Shown here: positions 7,864 through 15,331 of the stretch, in pieces | Layout of the letters: every line of letters starts with the position of its first letter | Position numbering within the stretch: position 1 is the first letter of the stretch | Source of the DNA: Actinomycetota bacterium | GTDB taxonomy: Bacteria; Actinomycetota; Thermoleophilia; Gaiellales; F1-60-MAGs149 | Assembly: GCA_009885805.1 (NCBI GenBank) | Contig: VFJZ01000041.1 | Coordinates: 1-32,044 of the forward strand | Direction: 5' to 3' | Length of the DNA: 32,044 nucleotides | Translations under genes and position numbers: made by a program | The notes under the pieces: model-generated | Told to the model about the DNA's origin: nothing | Seen by the model: the letters and a program-made list of their open reading frames with translations, nothing else | Database searches by the model: none

Positions 7864-9513
7864 GTGACGCGGCGCCACGTCACCCTCGCCGCGGCCTTCG
7901 CCGTGGCCCTGATCGCCGCACCAGCCGCCTTCGCCGCTGGGCCGCCGATCGAACTCGAGCCGCCCGGATCGCCGCCGGCGCTGATGTCCCCGCGCGCGTT
8001 CACCGCCGTCCACGCGCCGACCGCGGCGCAATCCGTCGGCCAGGCGCTGATCGACGGCGGAATCCCCGGAGCCCAGCGCCGCGAGTATCTCCGACTCCTC
8101 AGCCGGGCCCGGCGGCTCGCGCGCCGTCTCGGTGGGCCAGCCGGCGCGGAGCTCGCGGCCGTCGCGGCGACGACGGTGCAGATCGCGCGCAGCACCGGCT
8201 TCACGCCGGAGCGCGCTCGCGCCGTCTTCCTTGAGCTGGCCGTCAATGTGGAGGAGCTGCCGAACGGGTTGCCGCGGGCGAACGCTCGCCTCCGAATCGA
8301 CTCGCTGACGTTTCAGCGCTACCCGGGCAAGGGCCTGCGGATCCAGCCGCTGGCGTCGTGGTGGTTCGCGCGAGACACGGCGCGCCACGGCGATGCCAAG
8401 ACCACGATCCGACTGCTGGACGCCGCGCTCGAACTGTCGGTGCCGCGCGGCGACGCGCTGACGACGGAGTACCTCTTCGAGTGGGGGCGCGGCGCTCCAC
8501 CCTGGTCGAGCCCGATGGCCCACGGCCTCGCGATGGACGCGCTCGCCCGTGGCTTCGTGCTGACGGGCGACGAGCGGTATCGTGACGCGGCGATCCGCTT
8601 CGCGCGGGCGGTCGCCGTCAGCGACGTCGGCGCGGGTGACGACGTCTGGTTCCCGCTGTACCCGTTCGAACCCGGCCTGCGGGTCCTCAACGCCGATCTG
8701 CAGGTCATCATCGGCCTCGAACGGGTCCGGCTGCTCACGGGCGCCGAGGAGTACGGGGCGCTCGCCGACGCGGCGCGCATCACAGCCGCCGGCCGGCTCG
8801 GCCGCTACGACACCGGTGCCTGGTCGCGGTACTCGGAGCAACGCGAGGCTCCGCTCGAGTACCACGACCTCCACACCGAGCAGCTGACCCAACTCGGGAA
8901 GCTGACGGACGGTGCCGTCTTCGCCGACTACGGCCTGGCATTCGGTGAGTACCGGGTCCAGCCGCCGCTCTTCGACCTCGTCCCCGGCGGCATGCGGGAG
9001 CTGTATCCCGTGCCGGCGGACGGGTTCCGTGACAGCGTCAGGGTCGGCTTCACGCTCTCGAAGCCGACGCGCGTCACGGTGGTGTTCGCGCGGGAGGGCG
9101 GTCCATCGAAGTCGATCAACGTCGGTCTGCGCAGCAGCGGCACGCATGCCGTCCGCTGGGCGCCCGGCGTGACGCCGCCCGGCACGTACAACGTGGTCCT
9201 GAAAGGCACTGACCTCGCCGGCAACAGCGCCCGGCTCGATGACGCGCGCCAGATCGAGGTCGGGCGCGACACCGACCCGCCGCGCATCGTCGAGGTGACG
9301 GTCAGCGGCGGCCGCCTGCGCTGGACCGTCACCGACGCCGGTACGCCGTGGGTGAACGTCGTGATCGGCTCCGGCGCCAACGCGGTGACGCTGAAGCGGC
9401 GGCGCCTGAAGGGGAGCGCTCGGGTAAGCGGTGCGCCGACGGACGTCCGCTTCGTCGACTCGTCCGGAAACACGGCGCGGTGGCGTCGCGTGCCGGTCGT
9501 GCGGCCGGGCTGA
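7864..9513 (+). CDS. Exported protein with D-glucuronyl C5-epimerase C-terminal-type domain
   Basis: 549 residues from a leaderless GTG. There is a signal peptide (residues 1-25, AAAFAVALIAAPAAFAAG). The region of about residues 190-350 is an alpha/alpha-barrel-like domain matching the C5-epimerase C-terminal family: FPLYPFEPGLRVLNADLQVI, GLERVRLLTG, YDTGAWSRYSEQ and YHDLHTEQLTQL. In animals this fold epimerises glucuronate to iduronate in heparan sulfate; here it more likely acts on an exported uronic-acid polysaccharide or is a related lyase/epimerase. Residues of about 385-465 resemble a FlgD/Ig-like beta sandwich (PPGTYNVVLKGTDLAGNSA), and a second beta domain ends the protein. No glycosyltransferase or sulfotransferase genes are nearby, so the substrate is unknown. 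Its last 46 bases are duplicated at 9766-9811. Confidence 0.75.
   Translation: MTRRHVTLAAAFAVALIAAPAAFAAGPPIELEPPGSPPALMSPRAFTAVHAPTAAQSVGQALIDGGIPGAQRREYLRLLSRARRLARRLGGPAGAELAAVAATTVQIARSTGFTPERARAVFLELAVNVEELPNGLPRANARLRIDSLTFQRYPGKGLRIQPLASWWFARDTARHGDAKTTIRLLDAALELSVPRGDALTTEYLFEWGRGAPPWSSPMAHGLAMDALARGFVLTGDERYRDAAIRFARAVAVSDVGAGDDVWFPLYPFEPGLRVLNADLQVIIGLERVRLLTGAEEYGALADAARITAAGRLGRYDTGAWSRYSEQREAPLEYHDLHTEQLTQLGKLTDGAVFADYGLAFGEYRVQPPLFDLVPGGMRELYPVPADGFRDSVRVGFTLSKPTRVTVVFAREGGPSKSINVGLRSSGTHAVRWAPGVTPPGTYNVVLKGTDLAGNSARLDDARQIEVGRDTDPPRIVEVTVSGGRLRWTVTDAGTPWVNVVIGSGANAVTLKRRRLKGSARVSGAPTDVRFVDSSGNTARWRRVPVVRPG
9468..9513 (+). repeat. Direct repeat copy A (3' end of the epimerase-like gene)
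   Basis: This 46-base segment, including the TGA stop, matches 9766-9811 at 41 of 46 positions by eye. It is coding here and non-coding in the second copy. Confidence 0.75.
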
Positions 9514-9526
9514 GGCCCGCAGGGCC

Positions 9527-9559
9527 GTGTCACATTCGTGCCGCACGCCTTTGCGACAG
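9527..9559 (+). repeat. 33-base palindromic repeat, copy 1
   Basis: The unit starts GTGTCACATTCGTGCCGCAC and ends TTTGCGACAG. Its ends are complementary (GTGTCGCA-type against TGCGACAC-type), and it contains an inner GTGC-C-GCAC palindrome. It lies 37 bases upstream of copy 2 and differs from it at 3 positions. Confidence 0.75.
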
Positions 9560-9563
9560 GCGC

Positions 9564-9596
9564 GTGTCGCATTCGTGCCGCACGCCTTCGCGACAC
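9564..9596 (+). repeat. 33-base palindromic repeat, copy 2
   Basis: GTGTCGCATTCGTGCCGCAC followed by GCCTTCGCGACAC. Outer arms GTGTCGC/GCGACAC are perfectly complementary. It follows copy 1 in direct orientation. Confidence 0.75.
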
Positions 9597-9701
9597 GCGG
9601 CGCAGTTGCAGCGGTTGCCGGGATTCTTGCCGCGGTCGGGCGGGAGCCGAACATCCCTGCGGCACCCCTCAACCGTGTACTGATGCGGTGTTGTGCGCAC
9701 C

Positions 9702-9734
9702 GCGTCGCAAAGGCGCGCGGCACGATTGCGACAC
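9702..9734 (-). repeat. 33-base palindromic repeat, copy 3 (inverted)
   Basis: The minus strand reads GTGTCGCAATCGTGCCGCGC then GCCTTTGCGACGC, the same unit in opposite orientation with a few changes. With copies 1 and 2 it could form a larger stem. Confidence 0.7.
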
Positions 9735-9765
9735 GCGGTGGCGACACGCGCACCACCGCCACGCG

Positions 9766-9811
9766 AAACACGGCGCGGTGCCGTCTCGTCCCGGACGCGC
9801 GGCCGGGCTGA
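9766..9811 (+). repeat. Direct repeat copy B (non-coding duplicate of the epimerase gene tail)
   Basis: It repeats 9468-9513, including the stop codon, with five substitutions. It would encode the ending NTARCRLVPDARPG, compared with NTARWRRVPVVRPG in the gene. It probably records a local duplication or a deleted paralogue. Confidence 0.75.
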
Positions 9812-9857
9812 CGGGCTCTGGCGGGCGGGCGGGCGGCGCCGTGCGACAATGACGGCG

Positions 9858-10901
9858 GTGAGGACGTGGCCCGCGCTGGTTGCGACGACCGCCGCGCTGC
9901 TCGCGGGCTGCGGTGACGCGACGCCACGCGCGACGCCGACCCTGTCCACGCCCGACGCGCAACAGGGCATCGTCTACGGCAAGCTCGCGTCCGACGACGG
10001 CGATCCGTTCGTCACTCGCGGCTGCCAGGGGTGTCCGCCCGGCCCGGCGACGCCCGAAGCGCCTGCACTGGCGCCGGGCGTGGCGCGCATCGCGTTCACG
10101 CGCGCGACGGCCGGCGCCGAGGCCGACATCTGGATCGCCGCCGCCGACGGCTCGGGCGAGATCAGGCTGACGCGCGATGCCGGGCTCGAGATGGCACCGG
10201 CGTGGTCGCCCGACGCGACGCGGATCGCGTTCGTCTCCGACCGTGACGGCGGCGACCTCGATCTGTACACGATCGCGACCGACGGCACCGATCTCAGGCA
10301 GCTGACGGACCTCGCCGGCGACGAGTTCTCGCCCGCCTGGTCGCCCGACGGGACGACGATCGCCTACAGCCGCTCGCACCGATTCCGGGCGGACGTCCGC
10401 GTGATCGGGGCCGACGGCAGCGACGATCGACGGCTCCTGCGCGGCCAGTGGCCGAGCTGGTCGCCGGACTCGACCCGCCTGCTCGTCACCCTCGGCGAGT
10501 TCACCGCCGGATCACTCGCGATCGTCGATGTCGCCTCCGGCGCCCAGACGCCCGTCGCGCTCGACGTCCCGAACGCCCACCAGGGCTCGTGGTCGCCGGA
10601 CGGACGCCACATCGTGTTTGCCGTGTCGGAGAACGGCTTCAGCGGCATTCCCGACGAGTGGAACGAGGAGTTGTGGCTCGCCGGGAGCGACGGCACTGAC
10701 CTGCGCCGGCTGACGACACGCTCCGGCAACGACCACTGGCAGGTCGCCTGGTCGCCCGACTCGGGGATGATCGTCTGGACGGCTGATGACACCGAGGGTG
10801 GCGCCGACCTCTACATCGCGCGTCGCGACGGAACGGGTATCCGGCGCCTCACGAGCGACCCGGCCTACGACGCCTGGCCGGCATTCGCCCCGACGGGTTA
10901 G
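9858..10901 (+). CDS. TolB/WD40-like beta-propeller lipoprotein
   Basis: 347 residues from GTG 9858. A lipoprotein signal peptide ends in the lipobox LLAGC (Cys18). Repeats of the PD40/TolB type follow: DIWIAAADGSGEIRLT, MAPAWSPDATRIAFVSDRDG, LYTIATDGTDLRQLT, FSPAWSPDGTTIAYSRS and others to SDPAYDAWPAFAPTG. This indicates a six- or seven-bladed propeller outside the membrane. Such proteins usually mediate protein-protein contacts; no enzyme motif is seen. The GTG is preferred because GACAAT lies 7 bases upstream; an ATG at 9849 adds three residues and is equally readable. Its TAG overlaps the stop of the NlpC/P60 gene on the other strand. Confidence 0.8.
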   Translation: MRTWPALVATTAALLAGCGDATPRATPTLSTPDAQQGIVYGKLASDDGDPFVTRGCQGCPPGPATPEAPALAPGVARIAFTRATAGAEADIWIAAADGSGEIRLTRDAGLEMAPAWSPDATRIAFVSDRDGGDLDLYTIATDGTDLRQLTDLAGDEFSPAWSPDGTTIAYSRSHRFRADVRVIGADGSDDRRLLRGQWPSWSPDSTRLLVTLGEFTAGSLAIVDVASGAQTPVALDVPNAHQGSWSPDGRHIVFAVSENGFSGIPDEWNEELWLAGSDGTDLRRLTTRSGNDHWQVAWSPDSGMIVWTADDTEGGADLYIARRDGTGIRRLTSDPAYDAWPAFAPTG

Positions 10902-12034
10902 ATCCGCACCGCGCCGTTGTACCCCGGGTAGCCGTCGAGGTTGGAAACCTTGACGACGTCGCCCGTGCGCGGGGCGTGCACGAACTGGCCGCCGCCCATG
11001 TAGATGCCCATATGGTTGTCGCCGTTGAAGAAGACGAGGTCGCCGGGCGCGAGATTCGAACGGTCGACCGGCGTGCCCATCGCGTGCTGCGCCGCCGCGA
11101 AGTGCGGTAGGGACACGCCGATGTGCGCGTACGCCCACATCGAGAGCCCAGAGCAGTCGAAGCCCTCCGACGGCGACGCCCCACCCCACTTGTAGGGGAC
11201 GCCGACCTGCGACAGAGCCGCAGCCACGACGGACGAGCCGCCGGCGGACGGTGGCGGCGGCGCGACCGGAGCTGGCTCTGGCGGCGCCGGCGAACTGCCG
11301 CCGGTGGAGCCGCCGGTCGACCCACCGATGCCCGGATCCGGCGCCGCTGGCTCCTCAGCGGCCGCCTGCTGCGCCGCGACCGCAGCGGCGGCGCGACGCG
11401 CTGCCGCCGCGCGCTCGGCTGCCTCGCGCTCGGCGATGATCTGCTTGATGTCGGCGGCGATCGTGCGTAGCCGCTGCTGCCGCGCCTTCATCCCAGCGCG
11501 GATCGCGGCGCGGCGTTCCGTCCGCTGAGTCAGCGCGCGTTCGCGCGCCTTGCGCTGCCGCCCAAGCGTCTTGCCGCGGCGCTCGAGCTGCTTCGAGAAC
11601 GTCAGCACCTCGCCGATCAGCGTCGTCGTTCGGGACGAGGTGCGCCGCACGAGGTCGATCCGGTCGAGCATGTCGACCAGCGAGCCGGCGCCGAGGATCA
11701 CGCCGACCGCGTCGACCTGTCCGTACCGGTAGTCGGCGACGAGCTGGAGGGACAGATCATCCTCGGCGACCTCGAGGTTCCGGCGCGTGACCTCGATCTG
11801 ACCGCTGTTCTCCTGGATCGCGCGCTCGGTCTCCTGCAGCTGGAGCTCCGCAGCGTTGAACGCCTCGATCGCAGCGGCCAGTCGATGATCGAGCTCGGCC
11901 ACGTCGGCCTGGACACGGTCGGCCTCCGCGCGGCGGTCGGACAGCCGATCAGCCTGCGCACCGCCCGCGCCGACGAACGACGCGGCGATGAGAGCGACTC
12001 CAACGAGGAGTCCTCCTCTCCGGGCGCCCGGCAT
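10898..12034 (-). CDS. Secreted NlpC/P60 peptidoglycan endopeptidase with coiled coil
   Basis: 378 residues. There is a signal peptide (residues 1-28, GLLVGVALIAASFVGAGGAQA), then long coiled-coil helices at about 29-110 and 130-215 rich in Arg, Glu and Ala. A Gly/Ser/Pro linker (GGSTGGSTGGSSPAPPEPAP) leads to a C-terminal NlpC/P60 domain. The catalytic Cys is about residue 294 (FDCSGLSMWAY), the His about 341 (NHMGIYMGGG), and a third polar residue is His about 353 (FVHAPRTG). The layout matches RipA/CwlO-type D,L-endopeptidases that cut stem peptides during cell separation, with the coiled coil holding the enzyme in check until activated (family knowledge). ATG 12034 is preferred to an ATG at 12079 because it starts the signal peptide and has a TAGCAT box 8 bases upstream. 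Confidence 0.9.
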   Translation of the reverse strand: MPGARRGGLLVGVALIAASFVGAGGAQADRLSDRRAEADRVQADVAELDHRLAAAIEAFNAAELQLQETERAIQENSGQIEVTRRNLEVAEDDLSLQLVADYRYGQVDAVGVILGAGSLVDMLDRIDLVRRTSSRTTTLIGEVLTFSKQLERRGKTLGRQRKARERALTQRTERRAAIRAGMKARQQRLRTIAADIKQIIAEREAAERAAAARRAAAAVAAQQAAAEEPAAPDPGIGGSTGGSTGGSSPAPPEPAPVAPPPPSAGGSSVVAAALSQVGVPYKWGGASPSEGFDCSGLSMWAYAHIGVSLPHFAAAQHAMGTPVDRSNLAPGDLVFFNGDNHMGIYMGGGQFVHAPRTGDVVKVSNLDGYPGYNGAVRI

Positions 12035-12042
12035 AGCCGCCG

Positions 12043-12048
12043 ATGCTA
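12043..12048 (-). promoter_or_regulatory. -10 box of leaderless promoter, NlpC/P60 gene
   Basis: TAGCAT on the minus strand, 8 bases before the ATG at 12034. Confidence 0.45.
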
Positions 12049-12131
12049 GCAGGAACGGCACCGTGCTCGTCTGTGTCACCTGTTCGGGGGATCCGATGGG
12101 AATCCCTCTTCACGTGGACCGCGTTTGGGGG

Positions 12132-12137
12132 TAGCGT
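12132..12137 (+). promoter_or_regulatory. -10 box of leaderless promoter, 12144 gene
   Basis: TAGCGT, 6 bases before the GTG at 12144; no Shine-Dalgarno could fit between them. Confidence 0.5.
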
Positions 12138-12143
12138 GGCGTT

Positions 12144-12563
12144 GTGCCCGAACCTCACACACCAGCCTTCGGCCTCATCCAGCGACCGCTCGAGGCGCAG
12201 ATCCGCGCCCTCAACGTCGCCGTGCGCGGGTCGGCGACCGAGCGGGCCTGGGCTCACGCCTCGAACGCCGTCGCCCTGATCAACGAAGTCACCGACCTCA
12301 CGCTGACGGCCGAAGACCTGCTCCGTGGCCTGCTCGAAGGAGCGGAGGCCGGCTGCAGCGGGCAGGAGGTGCTCGACACACTGCTCGACCTCGGCGTCCA
12401 GCGCCGGCTGCTCGCTCGCGGTAGCCTCGTGGAGCAGGATGGCGTCAAGCGTTTCACGCGTGACGACAACGAGTTGCGCATCGAGGTCAGGGCGCTGCTC
12501 GGCGAGCCGGAGAACGATCCGCTCGACGACCCCCGCTGGCGCGACCTGCTCGGCCACGCCTGA
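12144..12563 (+). CDS. Hypothetical cytoplasmic protein
   Basis: 139 residues from a GTG with a -10 box directly upstream. The protein is acidic and helical, with no signal peptide, membrane segment or recognisable motif. The middle region (TDLTLTAEDLLRGLLEGAEA) and the end (ENDPLDDPRWRDLLGHA) look like protein-interaction helices. The next gene has its own -10 box 22 bases after this stop, so it need not belong to that pathway. Coding is supported by codon-position GC, the clear start and the fit between neighbours; the function is unknown. Confidence 0.65.
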   Translation: MPEPHTPAFGLIQRPLEAQIRALNVAVRGSATERAWAHASNAVALINEVTDLTLTAEDLLRGLLEGAEAGCSGQEVLDTLLDLGVQRRLLARGSLVEQDGVKRFTRDDNELRIEVRALLGEPENDPLDDPRWRDLLGHA

Positions 12564-12585
12564 CCCCGGCGGCCTGGACCGGCGA

Positions 12586-12591
12586 TATCCT
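12586..12591 (+). promoter_or_regulatory. -10 box of leaderless promoter, DapA-family gene
   Basis: TATCCT, 6 bases before the ATG at 12598. Confidence 0.55.
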
Positions 12592-12597
12592 GCGCCC

Positions 12598-13491
12598 ATG
12601 GATATCGAGGGCGTCTACACCCCAATCGTCACCGCGTTCGATGCTGGCGAGGAGATCGACTTCGACGCGACCGCAGCCGTCATCGACTTCGTCCTCGCTG
12701 GCGGCGTTCGTGGCATCGTCTCGTGCGGTACGACGGGTGAGTACTACGCCTGCACCACCGACGAGCGCCTGCGACTCCTGGCCCACGCTCGCGACGTCGT
12801 CGCCGGCCGTGCGCAGCTGATCGCCGGCTGCAACGCCGGCTCGACGCGCGACGTGATCGGCTTCGGTAGGGCAGCGCGCGACCTGGGCTACGACGCGCTG
12901 ATGCTGGCGGCCCCACACACCTCGCTACCGTCGCAGCGCGAACTGGCGGCGCACTACGCGGCGGTGGCGAACGCGGTCGGCCTGCCGATCATCCTCTACA
13001 ACTTCCCGGCCCGTGCGGGCGTCGAGATCGGGTTCGACTGCCTCGACGCCATCGCGGACGTGCCCGAGATCGTCGCGATCAAGGAGTCGAGCGGCGACTT
13101 CTCCCGCTTCCTCGCCCTCCGGCGCCGCTACGCCGACCGCATCACCGTCATGTGCGGCTCCGACGACCAAGCGGTCGACTACTTCGCCTGGGGCGTGCGC
13201 TCGTGGCTCGCCGGGACGGCGAACGTGCTGCCGCGCCACCACGTCGCGATCATGGACGCCGCCAACGCCGGCGACCACGCCACCGCGTACCGGCTGTTCG
13301 ACGGCATCCTGCCGTGGGTGCAGAACATGGAGTCGGGCTCGTACAACCAGAAGGCGAAGCTCGGCCTGGCCCGTCAGGGCGTCGAGACCGGTGGCGTGCG
13401 CCGGCCGCTACTGCCGATCGACGATGACACTGCCGCGTCGGTGATCGCCGACCTCGACGCCGCGCTCGCCGTCTCCCTCGCGCCCGCCTGA
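12598..13491 (+). CDS. DapA/N-acetylneuraminate lyase-family enzyme, probable pyrroline-hydroxycarboxylate deaminase
   Basis: 297 residues, a normal length for the class I aldolase DHDPS/NAL superfamily. Seen motifs are VYTPIVTAFD at the start, GTTGEYY at 44-50, Tyr134 in LYNFPARAG, and the Schiff-base Lys162 in AIKESSGDF. The family includes dihydrodipicolinate synthase, sialate lyase, sugar-acid dehydratases and the deaminase of hydroxyproline breakdown. The last converts 1-pyrroline-4-hydroxy-2-carboxylate to alpha-ketoglutarate semialdehyde. The coupled proline-racemase-family gene (TGATG overlap) favours that role over lysine biosynthesis. This is inference from context, as sequence alone does not fix the substrate. 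Missing from the window are the D-hydroxyproline oxidase and the semialdehyde dehydrogenase. Confidence 0.82.
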   Translation: MDIEGVYTPIVTAFDAGEEIDFDATAAVIDFVLAGGVRGIVSCGTTGEYYACTTDERLRLLAHARDVVAGRAQLIAGCNAGSTRDVIGFGRAARDLGYDALMLAAPHTSLPSQRELAAHYAAVANAVGLPIILYNFPARAGVEIGFDCLDAIADVPEIVAIKESSGDFSRFLALRRRYADRITVMCGSDDQAVDYFAWGVRSWLAGTANVLPRHHVAIMDAANAGDHATAYRLFDGILPWVQNMESGSYNQKAKLGLARQGVETGGVRRPLLPIDDDTAASVIADLDAALAVSLAPA

Positions 13492-14522
13492 TGCGTCTGG
13501 CCCGGACGCTGACCGGCGTCGAGGTCCACGCCGAGGGCGAGCAGGGCACCTGCTATCTCGGCGGCGTGTTCGAGATCCCCGGCGCGACGATGCGGGACAA
13601 GCTCCACCACGTGAACGAGGTGGACGACTCGCTGCGGCGGTTCCTCTGCCACGAGCCGCGCGGCCGTCCGCAGACGAGCGCGAACCTCGTCTTCGCCTCG
13701 ACCGACCCGGAAGCCGACGCGGGCTTCATCATCCTGCAGGCCGATCGCGCGCATGCAATGAGCGGGTCGAACACGATCTGCGTCGTCACGGCGCTGCTGG
13801 AGACCGGCGCCGTCGCCATGCGCGAGCCGGAGACGACGGTCGTGCTGGAGACCGCGGCCGGTCTGGTGCGCACGGTTGCGACCTGTCGCGACGGCCGCTG
13901 TGAGCGCGTCACGCTCGACGGCGTGCCGAGCTTCGTGGAGCAACTGGACGTGCCGCTCGACGTGCCCGGGTTCGGTGCGATCACGGTCGATGTCGCCTAC
14001 GGCGGTTGCTACTACCTGCTGGTCGACGCGGCACAACTCGGCCTGTCACTCGATCGGGCCAACGCCCGCGACGTGGTCGATGCGGCGGCGGCGATCCGGG
14101 CAGCGGCTGACGGCATCGTCCGCGTCCAGCACCCCGAGGTGCCGGAGATCGACTTCATCTCGTACGCGATGCTGATCGGCGACGACGACCCGGCGGCGGG
14201 GAAGCTCCGCGGCGCGACCGTCTGCAACGGCCGCGTTGACCGCTCACCGTGCGGCACCGGGAACTCCGCTCGGCTCGCCTGCATGGCGGCGCGCGGCCAG
14301 GCGTCCACCGGCTCCCGTTTCACAGCGACGTCTTTGATCGACTCCGAGTTCGGTGTCGAGATCGTCGGTACGACGACCGTCGGCGGGCGCCCGGCAGTGC
14401 TGCCGCGGATTTCAGGCCGCGGCTTCGTCGTCGGGACGCGCACGTCCACGGTCGATCCGGCCGACCCGTATCCGCTGGGCTATGCGCTGAGCGACCTGTG
14501 GGACATGACGACGCTGCGTTAG
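13491..14522 (+). CDS. Proline racemase-family enzyme, probable 4-hydroxyproline 2-epimerase
   Basis: 343 residues, full length. The second active-site loop is intact (DRSPCGTGNSARLACM, Cys254). The first has Ser91 where racemases have Cys (AMSGSNTICV instead of a CGH-type motif). Cys/Cys pairs are typical of proline racemase and hydroxyproline epimerase. A Ser at the first site is a known variant group in the superfamily, which I recall as linked with 4-hydroxyproline epimerisation, whereas 3-hydroxyproline dehydratases alter the second site. Its translational coupling to a DapA-family gene supports hydroxyproline degradation. The stop TAG overlaps that of the Gmad2-like gene on the other strand by four bases. 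Activity (epimerase or dehydratase) remains open. Confidence 0.82.
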   Translation: MRLARTLTGVEVHAEGEQGTCYLGGVFEIPGATMRDKLHHVNEVDDSLRRFLCHEPRGRPQTSANLVFASTDPEADAGFIILQADRAHAMSGSNTICVVTALLETGAVAMREPETTVVLETAAGLVRTVATCRDGRCERVTLDGVPSFVEQLDVPLDVPGFGAITVDVAYGGCYYLLVDAAQLGLSLDRANARDVVDAAAAIRAAADGIVRVQHPEVPEIDFISYAMLIGDDDPAAGKLRGATVCNGRVDRSPCGTGNSARLACMAARGQASTGSRFTATSLIDSEFGVEIVGTTTVGGRPAVLPRISGRGFVVGTRTSTVDPADPYPLGYALSDLWDMTTLR

Positions 14523-15331
14523 CAGGCGATCTCGGGGACGGGCCCGCCAACGGTGATCAGGTATTCGACGCCGACCCGGGTCGTCGCGACGAGGATGTCG
14601 CTGGTCTCTGGATCGATCGCGACGAAGGCGACATCATCTCGGACTGTCGTCTGCGCCTCGATGTCGCCGATCGCGACGGTCGCGACGCACGACGGAAGCG
14701 CGGCGTGGACGAGATCGCCGACCCTGCGAACGTAGAACGCCCCGGAGTCGGTAGACGGCGGATATGCCGTCCACCCGCCAGCAGCCAGCACGACGTCCCA
14801 CCGGACGAGATCACGCTCCGCGCCGTCCTCGGCCGAGATCGTGAACAGCTCCAACGTCGCGGGGCCATCGACACCGGCCGCCGCATCGATCGATCCCTCG
14901 AAGGTGCCGCGGCAGCCGGACCCGCAGGTGGCGGTGACGAACGTCTCCGCGATGACCTGGCCGCCCTGGCGGAGCCGGACCTGGACGGTCGCCTCGAACA
15001 CGTCGGCGTTGCCGACGAACTCCACCCGCGGCCCGACAACCTCGATTGCTGTCAGTTCGATCGCGGGCCGCACCGTCTCCGCCAGCGTGGCGGTGACCAC
15101 CGGCGCTGGATCGGACGTCGCGGGCCGCGGCGCGCCGTCATCGCGGCCGGCAGTGACGATCGCGCCGCCCGCTGCGACCACACCCGCGAGACAGGCGAAG
15201 CCCACGAGCAACGGCCGCCAGGTGCGTCCCGGCGCACGGCGGCGCTCCGGCCGCAGGGTGACCGGCGGGATCGCGGCGAGCGGCGCCAGCAGGTCTTCGA
15301 CGCGGCGCTCGTCGTCTGCGGTCGTTGTCAT
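14519..15331 (-). CDS. Membrane-anchored protein with Gmad2-like domain, putative anti-sigma factor
   Basis: 270 residues. The N-terminus is short and cytoplasmic (residues 1-38, beginning MTTTADDERRVEDLLAPLAA), followed by one membrane helix at about 40-62 (LLVGFACLAGVVAAGGAIVT). Outside lies a beta-sandwich resembling the Gmad2 domain at about 95-185 (FEATVQVRLRQGGQVIAETF, GTFEGSIDAAAGVDG, ATLELFTISAEDG). A second extracellular region reaches the C-terminus. The start codon overlaps the stop of the ECF sigma factor (ATGA), the usual arrangement of a sigma/anti-sigma pair. I see no zinc-binding HxxxCxxC motif, so a non-ZAS type is implied. The anti-sigma role is inferred from position and topology. 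Confidence 0.72.
   Translation of the reverse strand: MTTTADDERRVEDLLAPLAAIPPVTLRPERRRAPGRTWRPLLVGFACLAGVVAAGGAIVTAGRDDGAPRPATSDPAPVVTATLAETVRPAIELTAIEVVGPRVEFVGNADVFEATVQVRLRQGGQVIAETFVTATCGSGCRGTFEGSIDAAAGVDGPATLELFTISAEDGAERDLVRWDVVLAAGGWTAYPPSTDSGAFYVRRVGDLVHAALPSCVATVAIGDIEAQTTVRDDVAFVAIDPETSDILVATTRVGVEYLITVGGPVPEIAC

Larger units (their letters stand above)
9514..9857. other. Non-coding spacer filled with repeats
   Basis: No gene is supported in this 344-base stretch. It holds three copies of a 33-base imperfect palindromic unit, a second copy of the preceding gene's 3' end (9766-9811), and the weak promoter of the next gene. No T-run terminator is seen. Confidence 0.6.

Noticed and set aside
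9527-9734. Possible CRISPR array
   Set aside because: There are only two direct copies with a 4-base gap and one inverted copy. No regular spacers or cas genes are present.
7837-9927. A 696-codon minus-strand frame opposite the epimerase-like gene and the repeat spacer
   Set aside because: The plus-strand gene has a signal peptide, recognisable domains and a promoter; the minus frame only reads through repeats.
12598-13491. Annotation as dapA for lysine biosynthesis
   Set aside because: The coupled proline-racemase-family gene and absence of lysine genes favour a catabolic family member; the symbol was left empty.
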